Source of the DNA: Desulfospira sp963664655
Lineage (GTDB): Bacteria; Desulfobacterota; Desulfobacteria; Desulfobacterales; Desulfobacteraceae
Length of the DNA stretch: 64,000 nucleotides
Reading direction: 5' to 3'
Assembly (NCBI GenBank): GCA_963664655.2
Contig: OY761554.1
Coordinates: 5,022,001 to 5,086,000, forward strand
Below, piece by piece: positions 9,944 to 19,303 of the stretch (within the stretch, counting starts at the first letter, position 1; every line of letters starts with the position of its first letter). Below the pieces are notes generated by a model, which saw only the letters and a list, made by a program, of their open reading frames with translations, made no database searches and was not told the DNA's origin. Both the position numbers and the translations under genes were made by a program.

Positions 9944-9984
9944 ATTGACTAATGGTCAATTCCGTGAGATGAATGATCATTCAT
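9944..9984. promoter_or_regulatory. Two palindromic operator-like sites upstream of the acyl-CoA dehydrogenase gene
   Basis: The 408-bp gap 9771-10178 has no gene. It contains ATTGAC-5 bp-GTCAAT (9944-9960) and the perfect 16-bp palindrome ATGAATGATCATTCAT (9969-9984). TGAATGA/TCATTCA half-sites are used by TetR-family fatty-acid regulators of the Bacillus FadR type, which is a known pattern. Regulation of the downstream gene by such a repressor is an inference, because no regulator gene is in the window. The rest of the gap is AT-rich (10010-10110), as expected for a promoter. Confidence 0.5.
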
Positions 9985-10178
9985 TCTTTATAAACCGGGT
10001 TATTGATATGAGAACCGAAAACCAAAATCAATATCCATGCGAGTTAACATAATAGTTTAATTAAATAAAAACAATATTGATACTTTGTCTTGAGACCGGA
10101 ATCACAGGTTGGTCATCGGGAACAATTAAATGAGGATAAATTCATAAGAATTCCTCAAATCCAACAGGAGGTTTTAAA

Positions 10179-11993
10179 ATGACACAGGTACTTTCCGACA
10201 AACGGGATATTGAATTTGTCATGCATGAAATGCTCAATGCAGCACAGATAGCAGACCTGCATGAAGATTTTACCGATTTTAACAAAAAAACCATTGACCT
10301 GATCACCTCCGAGGCCAGGAACTTTGCTGTCAAGGAACTGCTGCCGGCCAACAAAGAAGGCGACGAACAGGGCTGCACCTTAAAAGACGGCAAGGTCACC
10401 ACCCCGGAGCCGTTTAAGCGCCTGTTTGAACTGTTTACCGATGGCGAATGGCTTGCCCCCACAGAAGCGGTGGAATGGGGCGGCCAGGGCATGCCTAGAA
10501 CCGTTGCCTCTCCGGTTCTCGAATATTTTAATGCGGCCAATTTCCCGTTTATGATGTACGGTGCCCTGACCCAGGGCGCCGGCCACTTGGTGGAAAACTT
10601 TGGCACGGATGAGCAGAAAAACACCTTTCTTAAAAATATGTATACCGGCAAGTGGACCGGCACCATGCTGCTCACGGAGCCCGGGGCCGGGTCAGATGTC
10701 GGGGCACTGACCACCAGGGCCGTTCCCAACGGCGACGGCACCTATAGCATCACCGGTGAAAAAATATTTATTTCCGGCGGGGAGCATGACCTGGCCGAAA
10801 ACATTATCCATCCGGTTTTGGCCAGAATCGAAGGCGCCCCCGAAGGCACCAAAGGAATCTCCCTGTTTCTGGTGCCCAAGTACCGGGTCAATGAAGACGG
10901 CTCTTTAGGCGAATTCAACGACGTGATCTGCACCGGGATTGAACATAAAATGGGCATCCACGGCAACTCCACCTGTTCCCTTTCTTTGGGGTCCAGGGGC
11001 GGCTGCATCGGTACTCTTCTGGGAGAAGAAAACAAGGGCATGAAGGCCATGTTCCTGATGATGAACGAGGCCCGGCGCCTTGTGGGATTCCAGGGATTTG
11101 CCTGTGCCAGTGCCGCCTACATGTATGCCCTGGACTATGCCAGAACCAGAATACAGGGAAAAAACCTGCTTGAAATGCTCAACCCTGAAGCCAAATCCGT
11201 TTCCATCTTCCGCCACCCGGATGTCCGGCGCCAGCTGATGATGATGAAAACCAACGTGGAAGGCATGAGAACCCTGCTGTACTATGTCCAGTTTTGCGCC
11301 GACATGGCCAAATATGCGGAATCCGAAGAGGAAAAGGCCAAATACCAGGGATTTGTTGAAATTCTCACCCCCATTGTCAAAGGGTATATCACAGACCGGG
11401 CCTTTGAGGTGTGCAGCCAGGGCGTTCAGGTTTACGGCGGCTACGGTTTTATTGAAGAATATCCCATGGCCCAGCTGCTCAGGGACTGCCGCATCACTTT
11501 GATTTACGAGGGGACCAACGGAATCCAGGCCATGGATCTGTTGGGCCGCAAACTTGGCTTGAACAAAGGCAAGCCCATCATGGACCTGTTCGGGGAAATG
11601 CAAAAGACCATTGCCCAGGCCAAACAGGTTCAAGGGTTGGAAAAATTTGCCGTTAAGGTGGAAGAGGTCATCAACAAGCTGGCTGAAGTGGCCCTTCATA
11701 TGGGCCAGACCGCCATGTCTGAGAAGGTGATGACGGCCTTTGCCAATGCCCACCCGTTCCAGGATGCCACCGGTGACGCGGTCATGGCATGGCTGCTGCT
11801 CTGGCGGTCCGTGGTGGCGGCCCAGAAACTTGAAAAGGCCAAGAAAAAGGACACCCCCTTTTACCAGGGGGTCGTCAAATCCCTTCAATACTTTGTGGAG
11901 ACCCAGGCCCCCATTACTTTAGGCCGGATGGCGGCCCTGATGAACACCAGCGCAGTAGCCCTCGAGATCGAGGACGATATGTTCCCCGCATAG
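10179..11993 (+). CDS. Acyl-CoA dehydrogenase
   Basis: This FAD enzyme oxidises acyl-CoA to enoyl-CoA in fatty-acid or aromatic-acid degradation. The 604-residue protein is of the long AcdA/FadE5-like class, with a C-terminal extension beyond the classical 380-residue core. Visible motifs are LTEPGAGSDVGAL (substrate/FAD loop), ITGEKIFISGGEHD, the QVYGGYGFIEEYP segment and IYEGTNGIQA, whose glutamate is the usual catalytic base. A strong AGGAGGT sits 8 bp before the ATG. It stands alone, with palindromic operator-like sites upstream and an inverted-repeat element directly after the stop. The substrate chain length cannot be told from sequence. Confidence 0.92.
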   Translation: MTQVLSDKRDIEFVMHEMLNAAQIADLHEDFTDFNKKTIDLITSEARNFAVKELLPANKEGDEQGCTLKDGKVTTPEPFKRLFELFTDGEWLAPTEAVEWGGQGMPRTVASPVLEYFNAANFPFMMYGALTQGAGHLVENFGTDEQKNTFLKNMYTGKWTGTMLLTEPGAGSDVGALTTRAVPNGDGTYSITGEKIFISGGEHDLAENIIHPVLARIEGAPEGTKGISLFLVPKYRVNEDGSLGEFNDVICTGIEHKMGIHGNSTCSLSLGSRGGCIGTLLGEENKGMKAMFLMMNEARRLVGFQGFACASAAYMYALDYARTRIQGKNLLEMLNPEAKSVSIFRHPDVRRQLMMMKTNVEGMRTLLYYVQFCADMAKYAESEEEKAKYQGFVEILTPIVKGYITDRAFEVCSQGVQVYGGYGFIEEYPMAQLLRDCRITLIYEGTNGIQAMDLLGRKLGLNKGKPIMDLFGEMQKTIAQAKQVQGLEKFAVKVEEVINKLAEVALHMGQTAMSEKVMTAFANAHPFQDATGDAVMAWLLLWRSVVAAQKLEKAKKKDTPFYQGVVKSLQYFVETQAPITLGRMAALMNTSAVALEIEDDMFPA

Positions 11994-12000
11994 TGTTTAA

Positions 12001-12129
12001 ACGAAAAGTCACCCATCTGCTGCGTTGCAGAAAAAATGGCAATCCTCACAACCCCAAAGGTTGCTCCGGTTGCCATTTTTTCTGGTTTCTGACCTTTAGG
12101 TTACGCCTTGCATATGGGCAACTTTTCGT
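12001..12129. repeat. Long imperfect inverted-repeat element
   Basis: This lies just after the acyl-CoA dehydrogenase stop. The outer arms ACGAAAAGT (12001-12009) and ACTTTTCGT (12121-12129) are complementary. Inside are CCCAT/ATGGG, TGCTGCGTTGC/GCCTTGC and the inner stem AAAAAATGGCAA/TTGCCATTTTTT. Order and sequence (GCTGCGTTGC, ATCCTCAC, GCTCCGGTT, CGCCTTGC) match the elements at 53550-53835 in reverse orientation, so they appear to be one family. It could fold into a terminator-like structure or be a mobile palindromic repeat. The rest of the 480-bp gap up to 12474 holds one 90-bp repeat copy and then AT-rich DNA with nothing else recognised. Confidence 0.65.
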
Positions 12130-12162
12130 CCAAAAACGGGTTCTCGACGAGAACGAATTAAT

Positions 12163-12257
12163 TATAACCGTCACGGACGGCTTGGATTATCCAACCAGGC
12201 ACTGCCCACAACGAAAAATGAAAGTCTTTTCAGCCTGTTAGTGAGACTTTCTTATAA
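12163..12257 (+). repeat. Two-hairpin 90-bp repeat, single copy
   Basis: One unit of the dispersed family, running from TTATAA to TTATAA. It contains hairpin 1 (GGCTTGG.TTATCCAACCA, about 12179-12198) and hairpin 2 (GAAAGTC...GACTTTC, about 12219-12251). Other copies are at 25715, 42978, 44616, 46259 and 62290. It has no coding capacity of its own. Confidence 0.85.
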
Positions 12258-12473
12258 ATTCATTTTATTTTTCTTTCAGGATAAATTTGCCTTGTTTTTA
12301 TCCTTGACCCAAGTATCCCTTAAGTTTAAAATTTAATCCAAGCAGAACCACCTGAAACGGCCTTTCCCATTCCTGTTCATGGCTGGTTTCACTGATCGAC
12401 TCTTTCCTGTTTCTCAAAGTTAACTTCCTGCCGGCACAACCGCATTTACGCATTTAAAAAAAGGAGGTAACCC

Positions 12474-13394
12474 ATGAGAATAGAACCCCGGAAAATTATG
12501 TGTGCCGTTGATTTCAGCGAGCATACCGGCCAGGTCCTGACTTACGGCAGCAGCCTGGCAAAGGAGTTTGGCTCACAGCTTATCGTGTGCCATGTGTTGT
12601 CCAATGTGGTCCTGGTTTCCAGCGCCGGCCAGGCCTATATCGTTGCCAGAAGGATAGAGGAGGAACAGCGCCGGGAAGTTGAGACCCGCATGGAAGCCCT
12701 GAAAGAGCGGCTGGACATTCCCTTTCAACCGCTTGTCCTGTCCGGGCACCCGGCCACTGTCCTGGCAAAGACAGCCCTGGAGGAAAAAGTTGATCTGGTG
12801 ATTGCCGCCACTCACGGCAGGGCCGGCATAAACCGGTTTCTGGTGGGCTCTGTCACGGACCGGCTGGTCAAAACCCTGGCCTGCCCGCTGATGGTGCTGC
12901 CCCCCGGGGGACCTTCGGGCCGGGATGTCGGCCGCCTTCAGATAAACCGGATTCTGGTGGGGTGCGATTTTTCCAGGGATTCAGCCCTTGCCTTCAATTA
13001 CGGGTTAAGCCTTGCCCAGGAATTCCAGGCAGATCTTTTTCTGGCCCATGTGATCCGGTATCCGGACCGGCTTGAATTTATCCATCCGGTCCCTGAAGGT
13101 CAGGACTTGCCCCGTTATGATCGTCCGGTGACCAGCACCCTTGCAAGGATAGAACAAAAACTGTTTGAAATGGTACCCCAGGACTGCCGGAACTGGTGCA
13201 CCCCCATTACCGCCATCCTTGAGGGGGAGCCCTGGTCTGAACTGATCCGCTTTTCCAAGCAGGAAAACGTTGACCTTATCGTGCTTGGCATTCACGGCCG
13301 AAGCCTTTTGGAACAGTTTTTGGTGGGGTCCACCACAGACCGGGTCATCGGCCGTGGGAAATGCCCGGTACTGGCGGTCAGACAGGAAGCATAA
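12474..13394 (+). CDS. Tandem UspA-domain universal stress protein
   Basis: The 306-residue cytosolic protein carries two universal-stress domains (about 5-145 and 155-304). Each has the ATP-binding pattern G-2X-G-9X-G(S/T): THGRAGINRFLVGSVTDR in the first and GIHGRSLLEQFLVGSTTDR in the second. Such proteins bind nucleotide and are induced by starvation or stress; the client is not predictable. A strong AGGAGGT is placed 6 bp before the ATG. The gene appears monocistronic, with the next gene 86 bp downstream. Confidence 0.92.
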   Translation: MRIEPRKIMCAVDFSEHTGQVLTYGSSLAKEFGSQLIVCHVLSNVVLVSSAGQAYIVARRIEEEQRREVETRMEALKERLDIPFQPLVLSGHPATVLAKTALEEKVDLVIAATHGRAGINRFLVGSVTDRLVKTLACPLMVLPPGGPSGRDVGRLQINRILVGCDFSRDSALAFNYGLSLAQEFQADLFLAHVIRYPDRLEFIHPVPEGQDLPRYDRPVTSTLARIEQKLFEMVPQDCRNWCTPITAILEGEPWSELIRFSKQENVDLIVLGIHGRSLLEQFLVGSTTDRVIGRGKCPVLAVRQEA

Positions 13395-13480
13395 AAAAGG
13401 TTTTTCTTCCGGCAAAAAAATGGTATACACCATAAAAAGCATAACAACATATCAACATATTTTAATATGGAATAGACAAC

Positions 13481-14545
13481 ATGACCCGTTTCAAAGCCAA
13501 CAGCTTTGCCCTGCTCATCGGCAGCCTTCCCATGGACGATCACAAGGCCGCAACCGATCTTGTCTTTGATCATACCCCCCAGGTCCCCCTGTGGGTTCAG
13601 CTTCCTGCGTTCAAAAAGGAAGGCATGATTGAGCAGTTCCTTTCCGGCCTTCCCGGGCTGACCCGGGAAAACGACAAGTCTTTTTTGGATACCAGCAAGC
13701 CGGGCTTTGATGAAGCGAATCTTGCCTTTTATGAAAATTACCTGGCCCTGTCTGAGCCTGGTGCCGATTTAAGCAACTCCTCTTTTGCCTTTAACCAGGA
13801 GAACGGCAAAGGTTTTTTTGAATTCATCCGGCAGGTTGATGAACGAAAAGGGCCGTTTCATGCGTTAAAAGGACAGATTACCGGCCCGGTTACCTTTGGC
13901 ACGGCCGTCAAAGACGAAAATAACCGGGATATTTTCTACAATGACCAGTTAAGGGACGCGGCTTTAAAGAAACTGGCCCTGAATGCAAAATGGCAGACCC
14001 GGGAACTTGGCAAACGGGCCCAAGTTCCCATTATTTTCATGGACGAGCCGGCCCTGGCAGGATTCGGCACGTCAGCCTACATCACCATTACCCGGAAGGA
14101 CGTGGTTGACAGCCTGGAAGAAATTGCCACGCAAATCCATGCCGAAAACGGCCTTGCCGGGGTCCATGTCTGCGCCAACACCGAGTGGGATATGCTCTTG
14201 ACCGCCAATATCGATATTATTTCCTTTGATGCATTTTCCTATTTTGACCGGTTTATCCTTTACCCGGACCAGATCAGATCCTTTTTCGGCAAAGGCGGGA
14301 TTCTGGCCTGGGGTATTGTTCCCACAGATAACGCCGACCTTATTGCAGACCAGACCACAGACGGGTTAAAGCGGATGCTCCAAGACCAGATTCAGCAGGT
14401 GGTTGATCTGGGGATTTCCCGGGAAACCGTTTTAGAGCAGATGTTTGTCACGCCCAGCTGCGGTACCGGATCACTGGACTTTGGCTCGGCCCAAAAGGTG
14501 TTAACCCTGACCCGGGAAGTTTCTGAAGCCATCAGAACCGTTTAG
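13481..14545 (+). CDS. Core-MetE-like cobalamin-independent methionine synthase family protein
   Basis: The 354-residue protein corresponds to only the C-terminal catalytic half of MetE (the UROD/MetE-like barrel), without the N-terminal folate-binding half. Zinc-ligand motifs are present: GVHVCANT (His-x-Cys) and TPSCGTGSL (second Cys). Short core-MetE proteins of anaerobes are known to use methyl donors other than methyltetrahydrofolate, for example a methylated corrinoid protein. That it makes methionine this way here is an inference. The ATG has only a weak Shine-Dalgarno. The gene is convergent with the transglutaminase gene. Confidence 0.8.
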   Translation: MTRFKANSFALLIGSLPMDDHKAATDLVFDHTPQVPLWVQLPAFKKEGMIEQFLSGLPGLTRENDKSFLDTSKPGFDEANLAFYENYLALSEPGADLSNSSFAFNQENGKGFFEFIRQVDERKGPFHALKGQITGPVTFGTAVKDENNRDIFYNDQLRDAALKKLALNAKWQTRELGKRAQVPIIFMDEPALAGFGTSAYITITRKDVVDSLEEIATQIHAENGLAGVHVCANTEWDMLLTANIDIISFDAFSYFDRFILYPDQIRSFFGKGGILAWGIVPTDNADLIADQTTDGLKRMLQDQIQQVVDLGISRETVLEQMFVTPSCGTGSLDFGSAQKVLTLTREVSEAIRTV

Positions 14546-14557
14546 AACAAGTGCGGA

Positions 14558-15217
14558 TCAATTCTCTTTTAACGCCTCTGCCTTAAAATCGGCCTGTCCC
14601 CGGTCTTTGTTTTGAAAATACCCCGGATAGGCCTTAACCGAATCTTCCATAATCTGTTCAAAGGGAAGATCGGCAAAGGTCCCGTGGTCCCTGACATACT
14701 CCATATGCCGCTTCCCCCTGGCGTCAAAGGGATGAAAGATGGAATCCCCGATGCCGTCAAACTCCAGGGGCTTGACCTTAAACGCATTGCACAGGCTTAA
14801 GTTAAATGCCGGGGTGGCCTTGACCCATTTGCCGTCCAGAAACACATCGGTATACCCGTGCCAGATAAACAGATCTGTTTGCATTAACGCTTTCAGACGG
14901 CCGGTCACCAGGTGATTTTTCACATCAGCAAAACCAAGGCGGGCCGGAATCCCAAGGCTTCTCAAACAGGCGGCCAACAGCACGGCCTTGGCCACACAAT
15001 ACCCCTCTTTTTTTTCAAGAATCCGGCTTGCCCGCATGTTCTCTTTTGCCTGGTCCATCCCATAAGGGTTATACCGGATCTGATCCCTGACCGCATAATA
15101 GACGGCAACAGCCCGGTCTATATCCGTTGGTTTCCCCTTGGAAAATTTTTGGGAGAACGCCCGGATATTGGGGTGGTCCTTTTCAATAAACCAGGTGGCC
15201 TTTAAATATGCTTCCAT
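14558..15217 (-). CDS. Transglutaminase-like cysteine peptidase family protein
   Basis: The 219-residue protein has the transglutaminase-core fold pattern: YYAVRDQIRYNPYG, then EKKEGYCVAKAVLLAACLRS with the catalytic-type cysteine, followed by GIPARLGFADV and WHGYTDVFLDGKWVKATP with the histidine. There is no signal peptide, so it is probably cytosolic. Substrate and role are unknown; members act as peptidases or amidases. A GGGGGTT-type Shine-Dalgarno precedes the ATG. It lies 27 bp downstream of the response-regulator gene on the same strand and may share its transcript. Confidence 0.82.
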   Translation of the reverse strand: MEAYLKATWFIEKDHPNIRAFSQKFSKGKPTDIDRAVAVYYAVRDQIRYNPYGMDQAKENMRASRILEKKEGYCVAKAVLLAACLRSLGIPARLGFADVKNHLVTGRLKALMQTDLFIWHGYTDVFLDGKWVKATPAFNLSLCNAFKVKPLEFDGIGDSIFHPFDARGKRHMEYVRDHGTFADLPFEQIMEDSVKAYPGYFQNKDRGQADFKAEALKEN

Positions 15218-15243
15218 TGTTAACCCCCTTTCCCGGGATGGAA

Positions 15244-15918
15244 CTAAAGGATAATGCCTTTCTTTTTGGCCATGATCAAGGCCTCTTTCCGGTTCTTTAC
15301 ATGGAGTTTTTCATAAATATTCTTTATGTGGGAATGAACCGTATGGGGACTGATCACACAGCTTGATGCAATCTCTTTATAGGTTGATCCGTTTTCAAGA
15401 AAGGTTAATATCTCATGCTCCCGCCGGGTTAAAACATATTGTTCAGCCACGGCTTCACCGCGAAATTCGGCAATCAGCGCCCTGGCAATTTTCGGACTCA
15501 TGGGAGCCCCTCCCTGATACAGGGAAAACAAGGCTTCGACCAACTCACGGGGAGCTCCCCCCTTTAAAATGTATCCCGATGCCCCGGCTTTAATGGCCGA
15601 CAAGATGGTTTTTTTGTCTTCAAAAACCGTAAACGCCATAAATTCGATATTGGGGAACAATTTCTTTGCTTTGCCAATAAATTCAATTCCACTGATCCCC
15701 GGGAGCCCTAAATCCACTAAAAAGACTTCGGGTACGTTTCCTATCTGGGAGGAAATATCATCCAGCGACCTTAAATTGTGAAGGACCTGGAGCGCATCTT
15801 CTCCGTTAAAAAAGGTTCCTTTTAGCTGGATTCCCGGCTCTCCGCCCAAAAGGATGGCCAGGTTGCCCAGCAGCATGGGGTCATCTTCAACAATGGAAAG
15901 TCTCATTGGATTACGCAT
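15244..15918 (-). CDS. NarL/LuxR-type response regulator
   Basis: The 224-residue protein has an N-terminal receiver domain with the acidic pair VEDDP, the phospho-acceptor aspartate in VFLVDLGLPGISG and the conserved lysine in GYILKGG. The C-terminal LuxR helix-turn-helix (about 160-222) reads LTRREHEILTFLENGSTYKE then ISPHTVHSHIKNIYEKL. It overlaps the sensor-kinase gene by 8 bp, so the two form one operon and almost certainly one phosphorelay. A second ATG at 15906 (MRLSIVEDD) is an equally possible start. Target genes are not evident. Confidence 0.93.
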   Translation of the reverse strand: MRNPMRLSIVEDDPMLLGNLAILLGGEPGIQLKGTFFNGEDALQVLHNLRSLDDISSQIGNVPEVFLVDLGLPGISGIEFIGKAKKLFPNIEFMAFTVFEDKKTILSAIKAGASGYILKGGAPRELVEALFSLYQGGAPMSPKIARALIAEFRGEAVAEQYVLTRREHEILTFLENGSTYKEIASSCVISPHTVHSHIKNIYEKLHVKNRKEALIMAKKKGIIL

Positions 15919-18232
15919 CCTGAATCACATAGTTAACCGGCAAAGGCACCTCAAGGGTCAGGGTGGTCCCGGAATCGGCCTCAACCTTAAGCGAACCGCC
16001 CAGTTCTTTGGCCCGCTGCGCCATGTTGAAAAGGCCGCGCCCGTTATGGCGGGAAGCCGGGATTCCACACCCGTTATCATGAATGATCAGTTCAAGGCCG
16101 TTTCCGGACACCCAAAGGCAGGTCGAAACCTCAGTGGCGTTTGCATGTTTAATCACATTGGCCAGGCCTTCTTTGTAAATCCTGAACAAAATTAAAAAAA
16201 CCAGGCTGTCACAGGGGATCATATCACCGGATAGATTATTTTGGGATTTAAATTTGATATCATGGGGGTCAAGGGCGGTATGGGCAAAATGATTTAACTC
16301 AGATATGAATTCATCCCAGTCAGTCTCTTTGGCATCAAGGCTGTGAAAAAAACTTCTGATTTCAAACAGGCTTTCCTGAGACAATGCTGAAATACTGTCA
16401 AACATTTCCCGGGTGTCGGCAACAGATTTTGAATTTTTTCCCATCTGCGCCAGCAGGTTGATATTGGTGGAGATCCCGCCGATCCCGTCATGAAGATCTC
16501 TGAGTATTTTTTCTTTTTCCCTGGTATTTCTTTTTTCTTCCATCAGCCTTGCCCGGGTCTGTCTGATATTGTCGGCAAACAGGGCGGCGTTGCTGTATAA
16601 CAGGCTGGCCTGGATTAAAAGTGTATTTAAAAGGGTTAAATGATGTTGGGTGTATAATCTGCCGCTTTCAGGATAGCCCAAAAGTATCAGGTGCCGGGGG
16701 GTATCATTCAGAAAAACCGGCAGGGCAACGGCCTGGTCAGGGTACAGGCTTGACAGTCCGGTTTTGTTTTCCCAGAGCAGGACGGGGTTGGGGATGCCGG
16801 GTTCAAATAAATTCTCAGAGAAGCCGTCTTTTGTTGAAACAATCCGGATGGTTTGGGGCCGGAAATTTTCAGCAATGACCTTTTTTAGAACTGATAAAAT
16901 CTTTTCAGGGGGTTTTCCCGAAGCCCGCTGATTAAATGCAGATATTAATTGTGATTCATTGATCTTGTTTTTCCCGAACAACCGGTTGATGCCAAACTGA
17001 ATCCGGTCCCGAACCGGTGCATAACACAACACAATCAAGATAGTGGAAATAACGGCTTTTCCTGACGGGGTCATATTAAAGGCGCTGTTCAGCCGGGTGC
17101 TGATCAGTCCGGTCAGGCCGATATCAATAAAAAACAACAGCACCAGGGTCACGCCGTAAACAAGGGTTCCTTCAAACAGCACATCAATGTAGAACAGCTT
17201 ATATTTTTGGATGGAAAAGGCCATAAATAAAGGGATGCATACCGTAAACAAGGCCGGAATATAATCGGTTAAAAGCTCTTGTCTTTGCAACAGCACGGGG
17301 ATCCCGTTCAGCAGCAGCCAGGGGCCGAACCCAAACACAAACCCTGCCACAACCCATTTCATCTGCTGCCGGTCAATAGGGGAGCGAAAGACGAAAAAAG
17401 CGTGAATCAGAATCAGAATCGAAAGCAGGGTATAGGCCGCGAAAAGTGTAAACATGATCTCAAGATGAAAAAAGGCGGCAATGGTAAAGTTGATCACATA
17501 GTATGCCCGAATAACCCCTTTTCGGACAAACCGCCTTTTGCGCGGCAGCAGCAAAGACAGGTGAAACAAAAAAACACCGGATAAAAAATAGAACCCAAGA
17601 TTGATGATATTGATAATCTTGAAAAAGGGAAATTGAAAGGCAACAAACCCATCGGCACTGATCTGGTAAACACTCATGGTAAACAAGGTTGCGGCAAAGG
17701 CCGTACAAAAGGCCAGGAACACAATACCGGTCTCGTTTACAGGCATCCGGCTGAAGGTAATAACGCCGATGCAAAAGAAAACAGCCGATATAATGAATAT
17801 GCTGAAAAACGATAATGAATGCAAAAACGACATCCGGGTCTGTTCGGGGGTAACGGTCAACACGGTTAACTGGTTGTCACGCAGAACCCCCACTTTGATT
17901 TCAGGGGAATAAAACTGCTCCCAGACAGATCTGGCATCCCCTAACCAGGAAAAAAATTCATCTTTTGTATCAATAAAGTCATTGACGGCTAAAAAATGGT
18001 AAAACCCGACATTGATGCCATTGACGGACCGTATAATGTCCCCGGGAAAAAAGGGCGGATCAGCCGCAGACTGTCCAAGCTGCCATCCGCGATCCTTATG
18101 CCAGGACAGCTTAACATCAAGCTTGGGGCTGTGGAATATGGAAAAAAAGGACAAAAGCAACAGGCCGGTAAATAATGCTGACAGACTGAATACCAGGACG
18201 GGTTTTAAACGCATCATAGGGCTTGGCTTCAC
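15911..18232 (-). CDS. Membrane sensor histidine kinase with a periplasmic PDZ-like domain
   Basis: The 773-residue protein starts with a transmembrane helix (about 10-30). It continues with a probable periplasmic PDZ-like segment (PFFPGDIIRSVNGINVGFYH), then a block of seven or eight membrane helices (about 135-370), a GAF-like region (about 430-550) and a kinase module. The HisKA_3 motif is ILRDLHDGIGGIST with the phosphorylated histidine. HATPase motifs are ANVIKHANAT, IIHDNGCGIP and GRGLFNMAQRA. This is the NarX/DesK-like subfamily, which pairs with LuxR-type regulators such as the overlapping downstream gene. The ligand is unknown; the PDZ-plus-7TM layout suggests an envelope signal. Confidence 0.9.
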   Translation of the reverse strand: MKPSPMMRLKPVLVFSLSALFTGLLLLSFFSIFHSPKLDVKLSWHKDRGWQLGQSAADPPFFPGDIIRSVNGINVGFYHFLAVNDFIDTKDEFFSWLGDARSVWEQFYSPEIKVGVLRDNQLTVLTVTPEQTRMSFLHSLSFFSIFIISAVFFCIGVITFSRMPVNETGIVFLAFCTAFAATLFTMSVYQISADGFVAFQFPFFKIINIINLGFYFLSGVFLFHLSLLLPRKRRFVRKGVIRAYYVINFTIAAFFHLEIMFTLFAAYTLLSILILIHAFFVFRSPIDRQQMKWVVAGFVFGFGPWLLLNGIPVLLQRQELLTDYIPALFTVCIPLFMAFSIQKYKLFYIDVLFEGTLVYGVTLVLLFFIDIGLTGLISTRLNSAFNMTPSGKAVISTILIVLCYAPVRDRIQFGINRLFGKNKINESQLISAFNQRASGKPPEKILSVLKKVIAENFRPQTIRIVSTKDGFSENLFEPGIPNPVLLWENKTGLSSLYPDQAVALPVFLNDTPRHLILLGYPESGRLYTQHHLTLLNTLLIQASLLYSNAALFADNIRQTRARLMEEKRNTREKEKILRDLHDGIGGISTNINLLAQMGKNSKSVADTREMFDSISALSQESLFEIRSFFHSLDAKETDWDEFISELNHFAHTALDPHDIKFKSQNNLSGDMIPCDSLVFLILFRIYKEGLANVIKHANATEVSTCLWVSGNGLELIIHDNGCGIPASRHNGRGLFNMAQRAKELGGSLKVEADSGTTLTLEVPLPVNYVIQDA

Positions 18233-18505
18233 ATTCAGGATTCAGGCCGAGATTGGCTTATCAACTTTTATTCATTGAATATTCTATATATGATGGCCAT
18301 TTAAAAATGCAATATAATTATTTTAAAGTTTAATAAAACCATCTTTGCTCCCCGGATCATCATTTTTGAAAAATACCCTGAAAATACCCATACCCGGGGA
18401 TTTACTTGCCATCCAAATTACAATTAGACTGGCTTAGCCTGAAGTATAGCCACAGGCAGGCCCAGGAAAATATTTTTGATATGCTGCCCAAAAAAGGAGA
18501 AAAAG

Positions 18506-19303
18506 ATGAATTTTTTTTTAAAGGGAATCCTGACGACCGTATCGGTTGTTTTTTTGTATTTATCACCGGCCATGGCGGATGTCGATTATTATCCGGACTG
18601 GATATATGACCAATACGCCCAGTACGCCAGTTGGGATTATTGGAACAGCGACGGTTCTTCTAACGGCTGGGTTGAATATACCTTTAATCACGACTATGGC
18701 TTAACCGCACCTTCTTATGACACTGCATACAATACAAATACGGTAGAAACATTATACATGGGCAGGGATGATGTGCTCCTAACTGACAATGCGGGTTCTC
18801 TAGTCTTTCATTTCGACAATTACGACACCGGAGGATCCGAAACATGGGTCAGGCTGATTGTTAATTTCTATGCCGGAGAGGAATCTTATTCCGGTCTGGA
18901 TGTAGTGACGATCGGTGTTGCCACTGAGAACCCTTTTGAGGATGTTGGGGGTGGAGAATTCAGCTTTTATTCATCAAATCCAGGTGATGAATTGAATTAC
19001 AGCCGCGTGGGCTGGACGGAACAGGAAAACGGCTGGATTATCGCGGCCTATGACTTTTACATTGAGCCCGGCCCGGGCGAAGAGTGGATTATGGTCACCT
19101 TCGGGTATGATACGGACAGCCAATATACATTTTATGAAAACAACGTTTATATTGATGAGGCGCTGATACACACCCGCGCCATTGTTCCCGTCCCCGATAG
19201 CTTATGGCTGTTTGGCGCCGGTCTTTTAAGTCTTTTGGGCCTGTGCAGAAAAAAGTACCATAGGTCCGGGGACAAACAGAGTTCCGGTGACACCGGCATA
19301 TAG
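18506..19303 (+). CDS. Secreted PEP-CTERM-type protein
   Basis: The protein has 265 residues from the ATG at 18506, which has AAAGGAG 6 bp upstream; an earlier start at 18476 is less likely. A signal peptide (FLKGILTTVSVVFLYLSPAMA) precedes a tyrosine- and aspartate-rich extracellular domain. The C-terminus shows the sorting signal VPVPDSLWLFGAGLLSLLGL followed by basic CRKK, as in exosortase substrates (VPxPDSLWLF variant). Unusually, about 16 hydrophilic residues follow the basic cluster. Exosortase processing and release into the exopolysaccharide matrix are inferred; no exosortase gene is in the window. The function of the mature domain is unknown. The 273-bp gap before it is AT-rich with no gene. 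Confidence 0.75.
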   Translation: MNFFLKGILTTVSVVFLYLSPAMADVDYYPDWIYDQYAQYASWDYWNSDGSSNGWVEYTFNHDYGLTAPSYDTAYNTNTVETLYMGRDDVLLTDNAGSLVFHFDNYDTGGSETWVRLIVNFYAGEESYSGLDVVTIGVATENPFEDVGGGEFSFYSSNPGDELNYSRVGWTEQENGWIIAAYDFYIEPGPGEEWIMVTFGYDTDSQYTFYENNVYIDEALIHTRAIVPVPDSLWLFGAGLLSLLGLCRKKYHRSGDKQSSGDTGI

